Shown here: piece by piece, positions 54,901 through 63,289 of the stretch
Layout of the letters: every line of letters begins with the position of its first letter
How positions within the stretch are numbered: position 1 is the first letter of the stretch
Assembly (NCBI GenBank): GCA_041393015.1
Contig: JAWKKV010000010.1
Coordinates: forward strand, 62,001 to 126,000
Reading direction: 5' to 3'
DNA length: 64,000 nucleotides
Source: JAGQYH01 sp041393015
GTDB taxonomy: Bacteria > Bacteroidota > Bacteroidia > Chitinophagales > JADIYW01
The notes under the pieces: model-generated
The model's input: only the letters and a program-made list of their open reading frames with translations
The model's database searches: none
What the model was told of the DNA's origin: nothing
Made by a program: the position numbers and the translations under genes

Positions 54901-56688
54901 GTTGGTTATTACGATTTGGCAAAAGGTGTAAAAGATCCGGTATTGTTAGATATTGATGTCAATCGATTATACCTCGACTTTTTAGATCGAATTTTGAAAA
55001 ACGAAGCTCACTTTGATGTATATGGAGAAGGCAAATTGCAATTTAAAGGCTCTTTTAAAGAACCCGTTTTAGTGGGAGAAGCTTATGTTTTGGATACCGC
55101 TGCCATTGGCATTGATTTCTTGGGAATCGATTTAATTGTTATGCCGGAAAATGGAGTTAAGGAAAAAGTGATTTTCACAGACAACACCATGGATTTCGGT
55201 TCTATGAATGTGAGAGACCCATTTGGCAATAGAGCATACATGGAAGGGAAACTGACCCATTTCAATTTTAAAGACATGTCGGTAGATGCCAGATTGTTTA
55301 CGGACAATTTTTTAATGCTTAATACGACGTATAACGACAATGAAGACTTTTACGGTAGAGCTTTTGGTGAGGGCACTGTGGTTTTCTCTGGCTTGACTAG
55401 AAATATCAATATGGATATTAATATGAAGACCAAACAGTTTACCAAGCTAAGTATTCCATTAGCTAGTGCCGGCGATACGAAAGATTACAACTTCAAGTTT
55501 ATCAATCCATTTGAGAAAGATTCAAATGTAATAGAAATTGAAGAAATCATAGAGATCAAGGGCATCAATATGAATTTTAATTTGGAAGTAACGCCGGAAG
55601 CAGAATTGGAATTGGTATTGAATACGGAATCTGACAATAATATGAGAGCATCCGGTCAAGGAAATCTAAATCTTCGCATCGATCAAAATAAACAATTGAG
55701 TATGTATGGCACCTATCGACTCATAGAAGGAGATTATGTATTCAGTCCACAAAACCTACTCAACAAACAATTTAAAATTGAAAATGGTAGTGAAATTGTT
55801 TGGAATGGAAAACCATTTGAAGCCGCTTTAGATGTGGATGCCATTTATCATGTAGATGCAAGAGTAGATAATATTTTACAAGATTCCAGTAGAGCCAGTC
55901 AAATTGTGCCAATGGATGTAATTATTCATATTGGCGGCACCTTAAATGAAACGGATGTATCATTTGGTATTGAACCTGCTAGAACAAATATTACAGCCGC
56001 TTTAAATGAAGTAGAAAGCTTTTTACAAGAAATTAAAAATGACGAAGGCGAAGTAACCACTCAAGCCATATCTCTGTTATTGGTAAAGCGGTTTTTACCT
56101 TCTAACTCCACCGTATTTACGGGCACTAATTTTAGTGCTTCAGAATTTGGCAGAACCACTGCTTTAGAATTGGTTTCTAATCAAGTATCTAACTATTTAA
56201 CTGATGCTATTTCAAAATTAATAACTGAAGTAGAATTAAGTTTCAACATTATTCAAAGAGAAGATTATAGTTTAGAAGAACCTGGACAAACCACCACCGT
56301 TCAATTAGATTACTCTCAAAAATTCATCAATAATCGTCTAATTGTAAACATTGGCGGTAACTTTGAATTTGTAGATGATCAAAGTACGCAAGGCAATACC
56401 ATTGCCGGAGATTTTGAAGTGGAAGGATTATTAACTGAAGATGGTAGATTGCGTGGGAAAGCATTTCATAGAACTGCAGATTACGACATTTTCAATCAAG
56501 ATAGAAGTAGAACAGGCGTAAGTATTTCTTATCAAAAAGACTTTGATACAATTGATGAAATATTTAAACCTGATGCCAACAAGAAAAAAAGACGACAACT
56601 CAAAAGGAGCAATCGACGAGACGATAGAGAAGATAGAAAAAAGGAAAAGAATAAAAACCCTAATGATGCTATCTTACCGGAAGAGTAA
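51925..56688 (+). CDS. tamB: TamB-like translocation/assembly module protein
   Basis: Very large inner-membrane-anchored, AsmA/TamB-type protein (1587 residues) that bridges the periplasm toward the outer membrane and is implicated in lipid transport or outer-membrane protein assembly. A single N-terminal membrane helix (IGILFLLFLIVFGLAIILIQ) is followed by long beta-helical repeats. The C-terminal DUF490/TamB region is recognisable (GQGNLNLRIDQNKQLSMYGT, YRLIEGDYVFSPQNLLNKQF, LLVKRFLPSNS). The tail is unusually charged (KKKRRQLKRSNRRDDREDRK). The start TTG 51925 is the only candidate before the anchor. No tamA is adjacent. Confidence 0.9.
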   Translation: MKNKYLRRLIKIIGILFLLFLIVFGLAIILIQQPNVQTYVSNKILDRIESNNDGEASIDRVHLKFPKSLVIDGFYQGDEAGDTLLYAQKLTINFNLLKPLKKQVHVANLKLDGAKVNLLRKEGEEDFNFSFLIKANKDGISTTDKEGKNPLDFKLNNVQFNDVSFQMIDEGKLAIKNTHLKRLNIDVKSLDLSNQSAHIDKLLLDSPNITYELLGKNEEKQKLTLTELLPDLGYKVKVDDIEMKDGHFLALNDFSSPTSLPINLAALDLQQINLEIKDVQLDSTLSLNIKNISLTDGEKIDLKKLEGKFTVTANTIKTEDLKIALNNSTLQSNAEIKIEDFNNILNGSYQTSTISAYLTPSDVNLFLPFDKKISQPVSLNLSSSGSLNNLSIRSLNIQSDKAKLIANGNIKNITDFNRVSYNLNISKLQGSTETINKILPWIILPEQVSTLGNVVASGNVTGTSKQVKTDLNIESSSGNLASTIEVTTVNGQLVYNGDITLPNINVQQFLPDLPVGNVGGTLHVEGLGNSFETLDGNVSGKLFSLELQDYIYKDVYFNGTLANKVFNGDITINDENIDLVFDGMLDLSDSIPSINSQMKIKHIDLQALKLSEQPFELALEGNVQLTGNTLDNINGKFNLSSLYLKNATSEVAFDTTTFIVESGDGFKSYRVVNDKMVANVEGNFDPIALPNELLRYLSNYVYYINYTDTSKIVEQHIKGNIIVEEGFGLVEFFLGKVNIPDNLEADFEFHNTEDIFNIQTHSNLIGYQKYGLDNFNLAARTLNGELITEAVIDKISIEKPKVSINYIDLSAISTKNSIDGNFSVELDDAPNKIELKPRINFDGDSIDIHFQDSYFKINKVMWPFNKDNLIVLKEGSINAQNFAIFNDNQYLQIVNASSDLSEALIEFHELSLPALANIFQLDSVIQKGNLTGLVRVGDPLKNFSADIDLVFNSLQVFDYYCDSISIDANYSKDDQIVNIAAVFDDPNYDLSAVGYYDLAKGVKDPVLLDIDVNRLYLDFLDRILKNEAHFDVYGEGKLQFKGSFKEPVLVGEAYVLDTAAIGIDFLGIDLIVMPENGVKEKVIFTDNTMDFGSMNVRDPFGNRAYMEGKLTHFNFKDMSVDARLFTDNFLMLNTTYNDNEDFYGRAFGEGTVVFSGLTRNINMDINMKTKQFTKLSIPLASAGDTKDYNFKFINPFEKDSNVIEIEEIIEIKGINMNFNLEVTPEAELELVLNTESDNNMRASGQGNLNLRIDQNKQLSMYGTYRLIEGDYVFSPQNLLNKQFKIENGSEIVWNGKPFEAALDVDAIYHVDARVDNILQDSSRASQIVPMDVIIHIGGTLNETDVSFGIEPARTNITAALNEVESFLQEIKNDEGEVTTQAISLLLVKRFLPSNSTVFTGTNFSASEFGRTTALELVSNQVSNYLTDAISKLITEVELSFNIIQREDYSLEEPGQTTTVQLDYSQKFINNRLIVNIGGNFEFVDDQSTQGNTIAGDFEVEGLLTEDGRLRGKAFHRTADYDIFNQDRSRTGVSISYQKDFDTIDEIFKPDANKKKRRQLKRSNRRDDREDRKKEKNKNPNDAILPEE

Positions 56689-56759
56689 AACTTTTTTTTC
56701 AAAGCGCAGACACCAAAACCAATTCTTCTTGCATCTTAACTAAAAAGGCTATTTACTAA

Positions 56760-57299
56760 TTGCCCATAAGTGATGACATATTAATCAAAAAGTGCCAACA
56801 GTTTGACAGCGGCGCGCAAAAAGTGATTTATGATCGCTATGCCCCTGCTATGCTTGGGGTGTGCAGAAGATATGTGAGAGATTGGATGGAAGCAGAAGAT
56901 GTTTTATCGGAAGGATTCTACAAGGCATTTACGAAGATTAAACAATTCACTTTTAGCGGCAGTTTTGAAGGATGGCTGAGAAGAATTATGGTTAATGAAT
57001 CTTTAATGCATTTGAGAAAGAGAAATGATTTCAACCTAGCATTGGAATCATCCAACTTGCAACTAACCGCCAGTAATCAAGCAGATGATCTTGCTAATGC
57101 GAACAGTATTTTAGAATTGTTAGATAGGTTACCAACGGGTTATAGAACCATTTTCAATCTTTTTGTTATTGAAGGTTACAAGCATAACGAAATTGCAGAA
57201 CAACTAAATATTAGTATCAATACATCAAAATCACAACTGATAAAAGCTAGAAAAAGATTGCAAATATTAGTCAATGAAACTAAAATAAAAGCAGGATGA
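56760..57299 (+). CDS. ECF-type RNA polymerase sigma factor
   Basis: Small sigma-70 family factor (179 residues) with region 2 (VIYDRYAPAMLGVCRRYVRD, DVLSEGFYKAFTKIKQF) and region 4 helix-turn-helix (HNEIAEQLNISINTSKSQLI). It lacks region 3, as ECF factors do. The start is TTG 56760; no ATG precedes region 2. It overlaps the next gene by 4 bp (ATGA), which encodes a single-pass membrane protein likely to be its anti-sigma factor. Target promoters are unknown. Confidence 0.92.
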   Translation: MPISDDILIKKCQQFDSGAQKVIYDRYAPAMLGVCRRYVRDWMEAEDVLSEGFYKAFTKIKQFTFSGSFEGWLRRIMVNESLMHLRKRNDFNLALESSNLQLTASNQADDLANANSILELLDRLPTGYRTIFNLFVIEGYKHNEIAEQLNISINTSKSQLIKARKRLQILVNETKIKAG

Positions 57300-58525
57300 C
57301 TGACTTTAATAATATAGATGATCTCTTCAAAGAAAGTCAAGGCGATTGGAACGAAATGCCTTCTAATGCAGCTTGGGATAAACTTTCGGATAGATTGGGA
57401 ACGCATGCTGTTCAAAAAGCACACGCTAACAAAACGATCATGAGATGGTCTATTGCAGCGTCTGTTGTCGTTATACTTGGACTCTCCTATTTTTTTTTAA
57501 ATATTTCACCAAAAAATTATGATGGTCAACTAGCTGAAACTGAAAAAGTAAATGCACCTGAAGATATTTCAAAAATATACCCAAAAGAAACAGAGCAAGA
57601 AGCAACTGAAATTAATACCAATGCATTTGTAGAAAATGTAACTGCTATTGAAAATGAAGAAACAACAAATGGTACTATTGCATCTAAAACAACTAATGGA
57701 AATGGCTTTTTAGCCGATCATGCTAATACTCCAACTAAAAATTCCCCTCAACAAATAAATGCTGCTGCCACTAAGCAACAAACCACAAATGACGCATTAA
57801 ATAGTTTTGAAAACGATGGTATTCCAGACAAAGCAGGAGAGGTATCCTATATGGTAGAAGAGTCTATTCCTCAATATTTAGATGAAGTAATTGTTCAAGA
57901 TGATTTAGAGGATAAACTCTTGTTGGATAGAGATCAAACTGTGGTCGCCAATTATGTCGGCATTCAAAAAGAAAAAGCAGAACGAGCAGCTTCCGCCAAA
58001 CAACAAAAGAAAACTGATCAATCAGCTCCAAAAGCTGCCTATGCTTATGAATCAAAAGATAAAAACAAAGGCTATATCAATGAGATAAACAGTGATGAAG
58101 ATGGTGTTTCAGCCAATGAAGAAGCCGTTAGCCTTCACTACGGTGGTGCAGATGCCGTTCCAGAAAAAATTATCTATATCTACTATCCTATTGAAAATGC
58201 TAATTGTCAGGAGGTTACAATAAAATTGATGAAAAATGAAACGGAACTTCACCCTTGTGATGATTCTAAATTACTGAGAGAGCTAAAAAACAACAAAACT
58301 CTTTTAGAATTGTACGAGTTAACAATTAGCGATTATAATAGTATTGAAGATGAGCAAGTTAGTTTGGACTGTAGCGTTAAAAAGTCTTTTAAAATTGTGG
58401 TGGAATATGGTTTAATCAATAATAGATCGAAGGCAACTTACTATTGGAATATTGACTGTCCAACCAATTCTAACGCGAAATATATCAAACAATTAGAAAA
58501 GATCATTCAAGACTCGTCTTATTGA
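57296..58525 (+). CDS. Single-pass membrane protein, probable anti-sigma factor
   Basis: Protein of 409 residues encoded with a 4-bp overlap after the ECF sigma gene. Its N-terminal about 45 residues (DDLFKESQGDWNEMPSNAAW) are cytoplasmic; one membrane helix follows (WSIAASVVVILGLSYFFLN, about residues 51-69); the remaining 340 residues are periplasmic, acidic and low in complexity until a folded part near the C-terminus with Cys pairs (NANCQEVTIKLMK, HPCDDSK, LDCSVKKS, IDCPTN). The order and topology match anti-sigma factors of Bacteroidota, although a zinc-binding anti-sigma signature is not seen. Assigned by context. Confidence 0.65.
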   Translation: MTDFNNIDDLFKESQGDWNEMPSNAAWDKLSDRLGTHAVQKAHANKTIMRWSIAASVVVILGLSYFFLNISPKNYDGQLAETEKVNAPEDISKIYPKETEQEATEINTNAFVENVTAIENEETTNGTIASKTTNGNGFLADHANTPTKNSPQQINAAATKQQTTNDALNSFENDGIPDKAGEVSYMVEESIPQYLDEVIVQDDLEDKLLLDRDQTVVANYVGIQKEKAERAASAKQQKKTDQSAPKAAYAYESKDKNKGYINEINSDEDGVSANEEAVSLHYGGADAVPEKIIYIYYPIENANCQEVTIKLMKNETELHPCDDSKLLRELKNNKTLLELYELTISDYNSIEDEQVSLDCSVKKSFKIVVEYGLINNRSKATYYWNIDCPTNSNAKYIKQLEKIIQDSSY

Positions 58526-58560
58526 ATACCCATCCTTTTATCTTTGGTGGAAACAATCTG

Positions 58561-58591
58561 TTGTACAACGCAGCTATAAATCCTATCTTCG
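58561..58591 (+). promoter_or_regulatory. Promoter of rnhA
   Basis: TTG at 58561-58563, 20-nt spacer, TATCTTCG at 58584-58591 (one mismatch to TAnnTTTG), then CCAA and ATG 58596, predicting a leaderless mRNA. Confidence 0.4.
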
Positions 58592-58595
58592 CCAA

Positions 58596-59048
58596 ATGGT
58601 CATAATGTATACGGATGGTGCAGCGAAAGGAAATCCCGGAAAAGGCGGTTATGGAGTGGTGTTAATGACGGCTGATGGCAAGCATCGTAAAGAATTATCT
58701 CAAGGATTTGTAAAGACCACCAACAACCGCATGGAGTTATTGGCAGTTATTGTTGGTTTAGAAAGCTTAAAGCGCCCGATGCAAGTTAAGGTATACTCCG
58801 ATTCAAAATATGTAGTAGATGCCGTTGAAAAAAAATGGGTATTTGGATGGGAGAAAAAAGACTTTGCAAAAAAAGCCAATCCAGATCTTTGGAAACGTTT
58901 CTTAGCTATTTACAGAAAGCACAAAGTTACTTTTCAATGGGTAAAAGGTCATGCCAATAATATAGAAAATGAGCGTTGTGATGTTTTGGCAGTACAAGCA
59001 GCTGAATCGGGAGATTTGTTGGTGGATGAAGGGTATGTGGGGAAGTAA
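58596..59048 (+). CDS. rnhA: Ribonuclease HI
   Basis: Endonuclease that degrades the RNA strand of RNA-DNA hybrids. The D-E-D-D catalytic set is present: Asp7 (MYTDGAAKGNPG), Glu47 (NNRMELLA), Asp69 (VYSDSKYVV) and Asp129 (ERCDVLA), with His119 in WVKGHANN. The length of 150 fits the bacterial type I enzyme. Met1 and Met4 are both possible starts; the promoter box ends 4 nt before ATG 58596. It is separated from the anti-sigma-like gene by 70 bp and is probably transcribed alone. Confidence 0.95.
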   Translation: MVIMYTDGAAKGNPGKGGYGVVLMTADGKHRKELSQGFVKTTNNRMELLAVIVGLESLKRPMQVKVYSDSKYVVDAVEKKWVFGWEKKDFAKKANPDLWKRFLAIYRKHKVTFQWVKGHANNIENERCDVLAVQAAESGDLLVDEGYVGK

Positions 59049-59298
59049 ATGGATGTTCGGATGTCGGTTGTTCGGAGATTTGGATGTTTGATTGTTTGGA
59101 AATTCGGTTATTGAGTTAAGTATGAAAGTTCTGTTATAAAACAAAATCCTTCTCTGTCAATCAGCAAGGCTATTTCATAAAATTATTGTCATACTGAGCG
59201 TGAGCGAAGTTTCTCATTAAGTAAAAAATCACGCTAAACTTGAAACTCGTAACTCGTAACTCGTAACTTGAAACTCAAAAACTGTAACTCATTAGAAT
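59049..59298 (+). repeat. Degenerate short-repeat spacer
   Basis: No gene. It contains low-complexity GGATGTTCGGATGT-like repeats (59050-59100), a dispersed-repeat fragment TCATACTGAGCGTGAGCGAA (59189-59208), and a 7-bp tandem AACTCGT repeated three times (59244-59264). The tandem and the flanking AACTTGAAACTC copies suggest slippage or remnants of intergenic repeats. Confidence 0.45.
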
Positions 59299-60708
59299 AT
59301 GTTCAAAAAAAGTAAAGAGCAGAAATTTTTACTATCAGTTATTATACTGTATGTAACTAGTTTACTCTTCTTTATTCCGCACCACGAACATTGGGCAGAT
59401 GAAGCACAATCGTGGCTATTAGCAAGAGATTCCGGCTTATACGAGTTACTTTGGCAAAACCTTCGATACGAAGGCACACCGGGCTTGTGGCAAGTGTTGT
59501 TAATGATTCCCTCTAGAATATTTGACTACAATAGTCTTAGCTATATATCCGGCTTAATTGCTTCTATTGGCATCTATCTTTTATTATTCAAATCTCCCTT
59601 TCCGGTTTGGATAAAAGTGCTGCTTCCCTTCTCCTATTTTTTATGTTTTCAATACGGAATAGTGGCAAGAAGTTATGTATTATTGATTCCATTACTTTTT
59701 GGAATAGCCAGTATCTACGAACGAAAATTTCAAAAGCCTTTCTTATTTATCCTGCTCATTCTATTACTCGCTAATGTTTCTTTACATGGCAGTTTAATGG
59801 CATTGGCTATTATGTTGGATACTTTCATCGATCTGATCAAAAAAAGAAAATCACTCAGTCAAAAGCAATGGCTGACACAATGCTTTAATTATCTACTATT
59901 CTTGGCTTGCGGATTATTTATCATTTATCAATTAAAACCACCCAGCAATTTATCCTTTTCACCCAATGGTTTTGAATTTGATTGGTTGCATTTTAAAGAA
60001 CAAAGCAAGGATATTTTAATCAGTGTTTTTACCGAGAAATCTTGGCTCTCCTATCCCATTATTTTTCTCTCCATTGTTTGGTTTTATATCACACGCAGAC
60101 TCACACTCTTTCTGGTAGGAAGTATTTTACTTTTAGTGCTTTACTCCTTCTATTACAATGTTTGGCACCAAGGCACACTGTTTCTATTTTGGCTATTTGT
60201 GTTGTGGTTGAGTTTTGATGAAAGTCACTTTTTCGAGTTATCCTTTTTCTTTAAACCTGTCATCAATTTAGCCATCATCATTACTTTAGGTTTTCACATC
60301 TATTGGAATATAGCGGCACTTAAAAACGATTACAAAGGACAGTATTCTGCCAGCAAAGCCTTAGCCAATTATATTCAAGACAATAATTATCAAGATAAAA
60401 ACATATTTGCTTATCACTTTTGGCCGGTGGCCATTCAACCTTATTTTGAGCAGAATATCTACACCGATTCCAGATACTTTAACAACAATGCTTTTTGGGT
60501 TTGGAATATAGAAAATGAATATGCCGACGACTTAGAAACGGTTTTAAATCGAAACCACGATATGCTCATTTTCCCAAAGCCGCATTTATATCCGGTGCCG
60601 GAAGCTATTCCTCCTTATAAAAAAGTAGAACAACCTTTTATTGGAGAGGTATATTGGAAAGCAGGGATAAATGAATATGTAGAATTTGTGGTTTGGGTGA
60701 GGGAGTGA
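59299..60708 (+). CDS. Polytopic GT-C-like membrane protein
   Basis: Integral membrane protein (469 residues) with about ten hydrophobic segments. Near the start, HHEHWADEAQSWLLARD places an acidic Asp-Glu pair in the first periplasmic loop, as in GT-C fold glycosyltransferases that use lipid-linked sugars; a soluble C-terminal part of about 120 residues follows the last helix. I do not recognise a specific family, so glycosyl transfer is an inference from topology and that loop. It stands alone and is the last ordinary chromosomal gene before the accessory unit. Confidence 0.65.
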   Translation: MFKKSKEQKFLLSVIILYVTSLLFFIPHHEHWADEAQSWLLARDSGLYELLWQNLRYEGTPGLWQVLLMIPSRIFDYNSLSYISGLIASIGIYLLLFKSPFPVWIKVLLPFSYFLCFQYGIVARSYVLLIPLLFGIASIYERKFQKPFLFILLILLLANVSLHGSLMALAIMLDTFIDLIKKRKSLSQKQWLTQCFNYLLFLACGLFIIYQLKPPSNLSFSPNGFEFDWLHFKEQSKDILISVFTEKSWLSYPIIFLSIVWFYITRRLTLFLVGSILLLVLYSFYYNVWHQGTLFLFWLFVLWLSFDESHFFELSFFFKPVINLAIIITLGFHIYWNIAALKNDYKGQYSASKALANYIQDNNYQDKNIFAYHFWPVAIQPYFEQNIYTDSRYFNNNAFWVWNIENEYADDLETVLNRNHDMLIFPKPHLYPVPEAIPPYKKVEQPFIGEVYWKAGINEYVEFVVWVRE

Positions 60709-60768
60709 GTACTCTAAATCTCATCGTTATTTGTTACTTTGTTTTTATATATTAGTTGTATTTAATAA

Positions 60769-60792
60769 GTATAAAGGTAATTACCTTTATAC
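60769..60792. repeat. Perfect 24-bp palindrome at left boundary of accessory unit
   Basis: GTATAAAGGTAA followed by TTACCTTTATAC is a perfect inverted repeat without spacer. It directly precedes the boundary hairpin at 60793-60806. Confidence 0.8.
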
Positions 60793-60806
60793 GGTTGTTG
60801 GCAACC
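60793..60806 (+). repeat. Boundary hairpin GGTTG-TTGG-CAACC (left)
   Basis: Perfect 5-bp stem with TTGG loop. Together with the preceding bases it forms ATACGGTTG, which recurs at 61917-61925 after the gene, and its right arm GTTGGCAACC is the reverse complement of GGTTGCCAAC reconstructed at the right boundary. Confidence 0.7.
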
Positions 60807-60827
60807 ATATGAAAAACAGCAAACTTA

Positions 60828-61916
60828 ATGAGAGAATTTTCAGAAATAGGAAGAACAGGAACAACAATTGAATTTATAAATCGAGGTGGACAATATTCAC
60901 AACGAATAATAAACAGTAGTTCTACCTGTATTAAAATTTATCAAGTTTGTGCTGACCAAGAAGGCAATATACTTGAAATAGTCAATTTTGCTGGAATGGG
61001 ACAACAAATGGTATATAAACAACCATCTGTGTTGGTTAGTTTGTTTTCAGATGACGAAGGTTTTTTTGGAAAAAAATGTCCTGAATGTGATTCTTATTTT
61101 CGGACAAGTTCAGTTAATAAAAGTAACTTTTGTCCTTATTGTGGACACAAAGATAATTTTAAAAAATTTATGACACAGAATCAAAAGGACTTTGTCAAAA
61201 ATTTTGTCAAGCAACAAATAGACACATTTTCAAAAGGTATTTCTGCAAAAATTGACTTGGATGAAATCGCTAATTCACTTCCGCTAAATAAAGTTTCGCC
61301 TTGGGTTTATAAAGAAGAAACTCAACAAAATAAATTCAAATGCACAAATTGTGGAAATGAGAATGATATCCTTGGAGAATACGGAAAATGTTCAAGTTGT
61401 GGGAAACATAATTGTGAAGAAATTGCATTAAAAAAGATCGAGTTTTTAGAAGAAAAATTCAAGGATGTTGATGAGAATATTGATGACAGGCATCAAAGAG
61501 AATCTGAATGGGAAAAATTACTACGCTGTGTGTCTGAATTCGAAGGGTTGGCGAATGAAATAAGAAAACATCTTTTACTATTACCTCTGACAGAAAAAAG
61601 AAGACATGAATTAAGTAGTGTTAGTTTTCAAAGAATTCTTGGTTCAAGTGAAAAATTAGAAAAATGGTTTGGTATAGATATCTTCAAAGGAATTGCAGAA
61701 GAAGAAAAAACTTTTGTAAACAAGATGTTTAATATTCGTCATTTATTTACACATAACAACGGACAAGTAGATGAAGAGTACATTCAAAATACCGGAGACA
61801 CTTCAATGAAAGTCAATCAACTTGTAAGATTGAGAAGTGGAGACATCAAAAGAATAATCGAGTTGACGAAAAAGATGATAATTAATTTAACGAATGACTA
61901 TATGTCGATAAAATAA
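60828..61916 (+). CDS. Protein with two zinc ribbons and C-terminal HEPN domain
   Basis: Protein of 362 residues of uncertain family. After an N-terminal region come two zinc ribbons: CPEC...CPYC (Cys84, 87, 102, 105) and CTNC...CSSC (Cys172, 175, 188, 191). The C-terminal helical third contains FNIRHLFTHNNGQVDEEYI, where Arg304-x4-His309 is the R-x4-6-H signature of HEPN ribonuclease domains followed by the common N-G-x-V-D-E. HEPN proteins are frequent in toxin-antitoxin, abortive-infection and other RNA-targeting systems; no antitoxin gene is adjacent. ATG 60828 is chosen over the out-of-frame ATG 60809. The gene lies alone in a cassette-like setting, consistent with horizontal transfer. 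Cleavage of RNA is an inference. Confidence 0.7.
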   Translation: MREFSEIGRTGTTIEFINRGGQYSQRIINSSSTCIKIYQVCADQEGNILEIVNFAGMGQQMVYKQPSVLVSLFSDDEGFFGKKCPECDSYFRTSSVNKSNFCPYCGHKDNFKKFMTQNQKDFVKNFVKQQIDTFSKGISAKIDLDEIANSLPLNKVSPWVYKEETQQNKFKCTNCGNENDILGEYGKCSSCGKHNCEEIALKKIEFLEEKFKDVDENIDDRHQRESEWEKLLRCVSEFEGLANEIRKHLLLLPLTEKRRHELSSVSFQRILGSSEKLEKWFGIDIFKGIAEEEKTFVNKMFNIRHLFTHNNGQVDEEYIQNTGDTSMKVNQLVRLRSGDIKRIIELTKKMIINLTNDYMSIK

Positions 61917-61973
61917 ATACGGTTGCCAATCGAGTAGACGGCTGACGAACGAATGATCGTCAGTGCGCCTCTC

Positions 61974-62010
61974 ACACCACTTAGCGTACGGGTCTCGTAC
62001 TAAGCGGTTC
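61974..62010 (-). ncRNA. Group II intron domain V
   Basis: Catalytic hairpin of the intron RNA: ACCGCTTAG/CTAAGTGGT stem of nine pairs, CG bulge, and TACG/CGTA upper stem with a short purine-rich loop. The sequence after it, GTGTGAGAGGC, is typical for the linker to domain VI. Confidence 0.8.
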
Positions 62011-63289
62011 ACCAAATCGAAGTTTGCATTTTCTTATAATACTCTAGCATTGATTCATAACCTTTTCGTCTAAGTTTAGCCAGAGTAATAGTAGTCCCTA
62101 GAATAGGGCTTTGTGCTACTGCCCATCCTCCCATTCTTGTTCTACTCCAAGCATAAGCTTGTCCTTTCGTAATGCCTAAACGAATAAGATTTTTTCGCTT
62201 CCTCTCCGGCTTTTTCCAGTCATGCCAAATGCAGTATCTCAATCTATTTCTTAACCATTCATCTAGCTTTTTGAGTTTAGATTGAATATTTGCCAATCGG
62301 TAATTATTCAACCATCCTCGCCAAACTTGAGATAGTGAATTAAGCCTTTCAATTAAGGATATTGGCTTGGTTTTCTTGGTAATGCTTTTGAGTTTGCGTT
62401 TTAAAGAATCCCAACTTTGTTTCTTTACAACTAGCTGATATTGCCCTTTTATACCTTTCTGATAGATCGGTAAAAATCCATGCCCAAGTAACTCGAAGTT
62501 AGATGGTCTGCAGATACCACTTTTAGCTCTATTGATAGGTAACTTTAGTTTATCTCGTAAGAAGAGAAAAACTTCATTACCTGTCGCTTTTGCTTTTGCT
62601 TTCGATTTAGTATAAATACTAAAATCATCTGCATAGCGAACATATCGCAATCCTTTACTTTCAAGTTCTTTGTCTAACACATCCAACATTATATTGGATA
62701 ATAGTGGACTTAATGGACTGCCTTGTGGTATTCCCTTTCGGCGTTTTACTAGCTTCCCATTAATTAAAATGGGTGCTCGAAGCCATTTTCGGATTAACCG
62801 CAAAGTGATCGGGCATTTAACTTTGTTGTAAATCAATTGTAGTAAAATTGAGTGATCTACTTCATCGAAGAAACCCTTTAAGTCAATATCTACAATATCT
62901 TGAAAGCCATCATTGATGTATTTCTGTGCTTGTAATACTGCTTTTTGGATATTCTTCTTTGGACGGAAGCCGTAGCTAAAATCTTCAAATTCTAACTCGA
63001 ATTTCGTCATTAGCATTTGACTTACCGCTTGTTGTAGCCATCTATCTACTACTGTTGGTATCCCTAATAATCTAGTTTTACCTTTGCTTTTGGGTATTAA
63101 AACCCCTAAGATTGCTTGTGGTATATACTTCCAATTGGCGATAGAGTACAACAAATCTTTTCGATGACTGTCTATAAAATTGGATAGTTCATCAACTGTC
63201 ATTCTATCTACACCAGCAGCTCCTTTGTTCTGCACCACCTGACGGTAGGCTTTGTAAAGATTCTTTGGTCGTAATACTTTGGCAATCAT
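62009..63289 (-). CDS. Group II intron reverse transcriptase/maturase
   Basis: Intron-encoded protein of 426 residues that splices and mobilises its host intron. Reverse transcriptase blocks are clear: VDIDLKGFFDEVDH, GIPQGSPLSPLLSNIMLD and the catalytic YADD at 219-222 (RYADDFSIY). A maturase X-domain follows (LIERLNSLSQVWRGWLNNYR) and the C-terminus ends KGYESMLEYYKKMQTSIW. There is no HNH endonuclease domain, as in class C and several other bacterial classes. The stop codon overlaps the first bases of domain V. The ORF looks intact, so the intron may be active. Confidence 0.95.
   Translation of the reverse strand: MIAKVLRPKNLYKAYRQVVQNKGAAGVDRMTVDELSNFIDSHRKDLLYSIANWKYIPQAILGVLIPKSKGKTRLLGIPTVVDRWLQQAVSQMLMTKFELEFEDFSYGFRPKKNIQKAVLQAQKYINDGFQDIVDIDLKGFFDEVDHSILLQLIYNKVKCPITLRLIRKWLRAPILINGKLVKRRKGIPQGSPLSPLLSNIMLDVLDKELESKGLRYVRYADDFSIYTKSKAKAKATGNEVFLFLRDKLKLPINRAKSGICRPSNFELLGHGFLPIYQKGIKGQYQLVVKKQSWDSLKRKLKSITKKTKPISLIERLNSLSQVWRGWLNNYRLANIQSKLKKLDEWLRNRLRYCIWHDWKKPERKRKNLIRLGITKGQAYAWSRTRMGGWAVAQSPILGTTITLAKLRRKGYESMLEYYKKMQTSIW

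Noticed and set aside
59244..59264. CRISPR-like or minisatellite array (AACTCGT x3)
   Set aside because: Only three 7-bp units without spacers; a simple tandem repeat.
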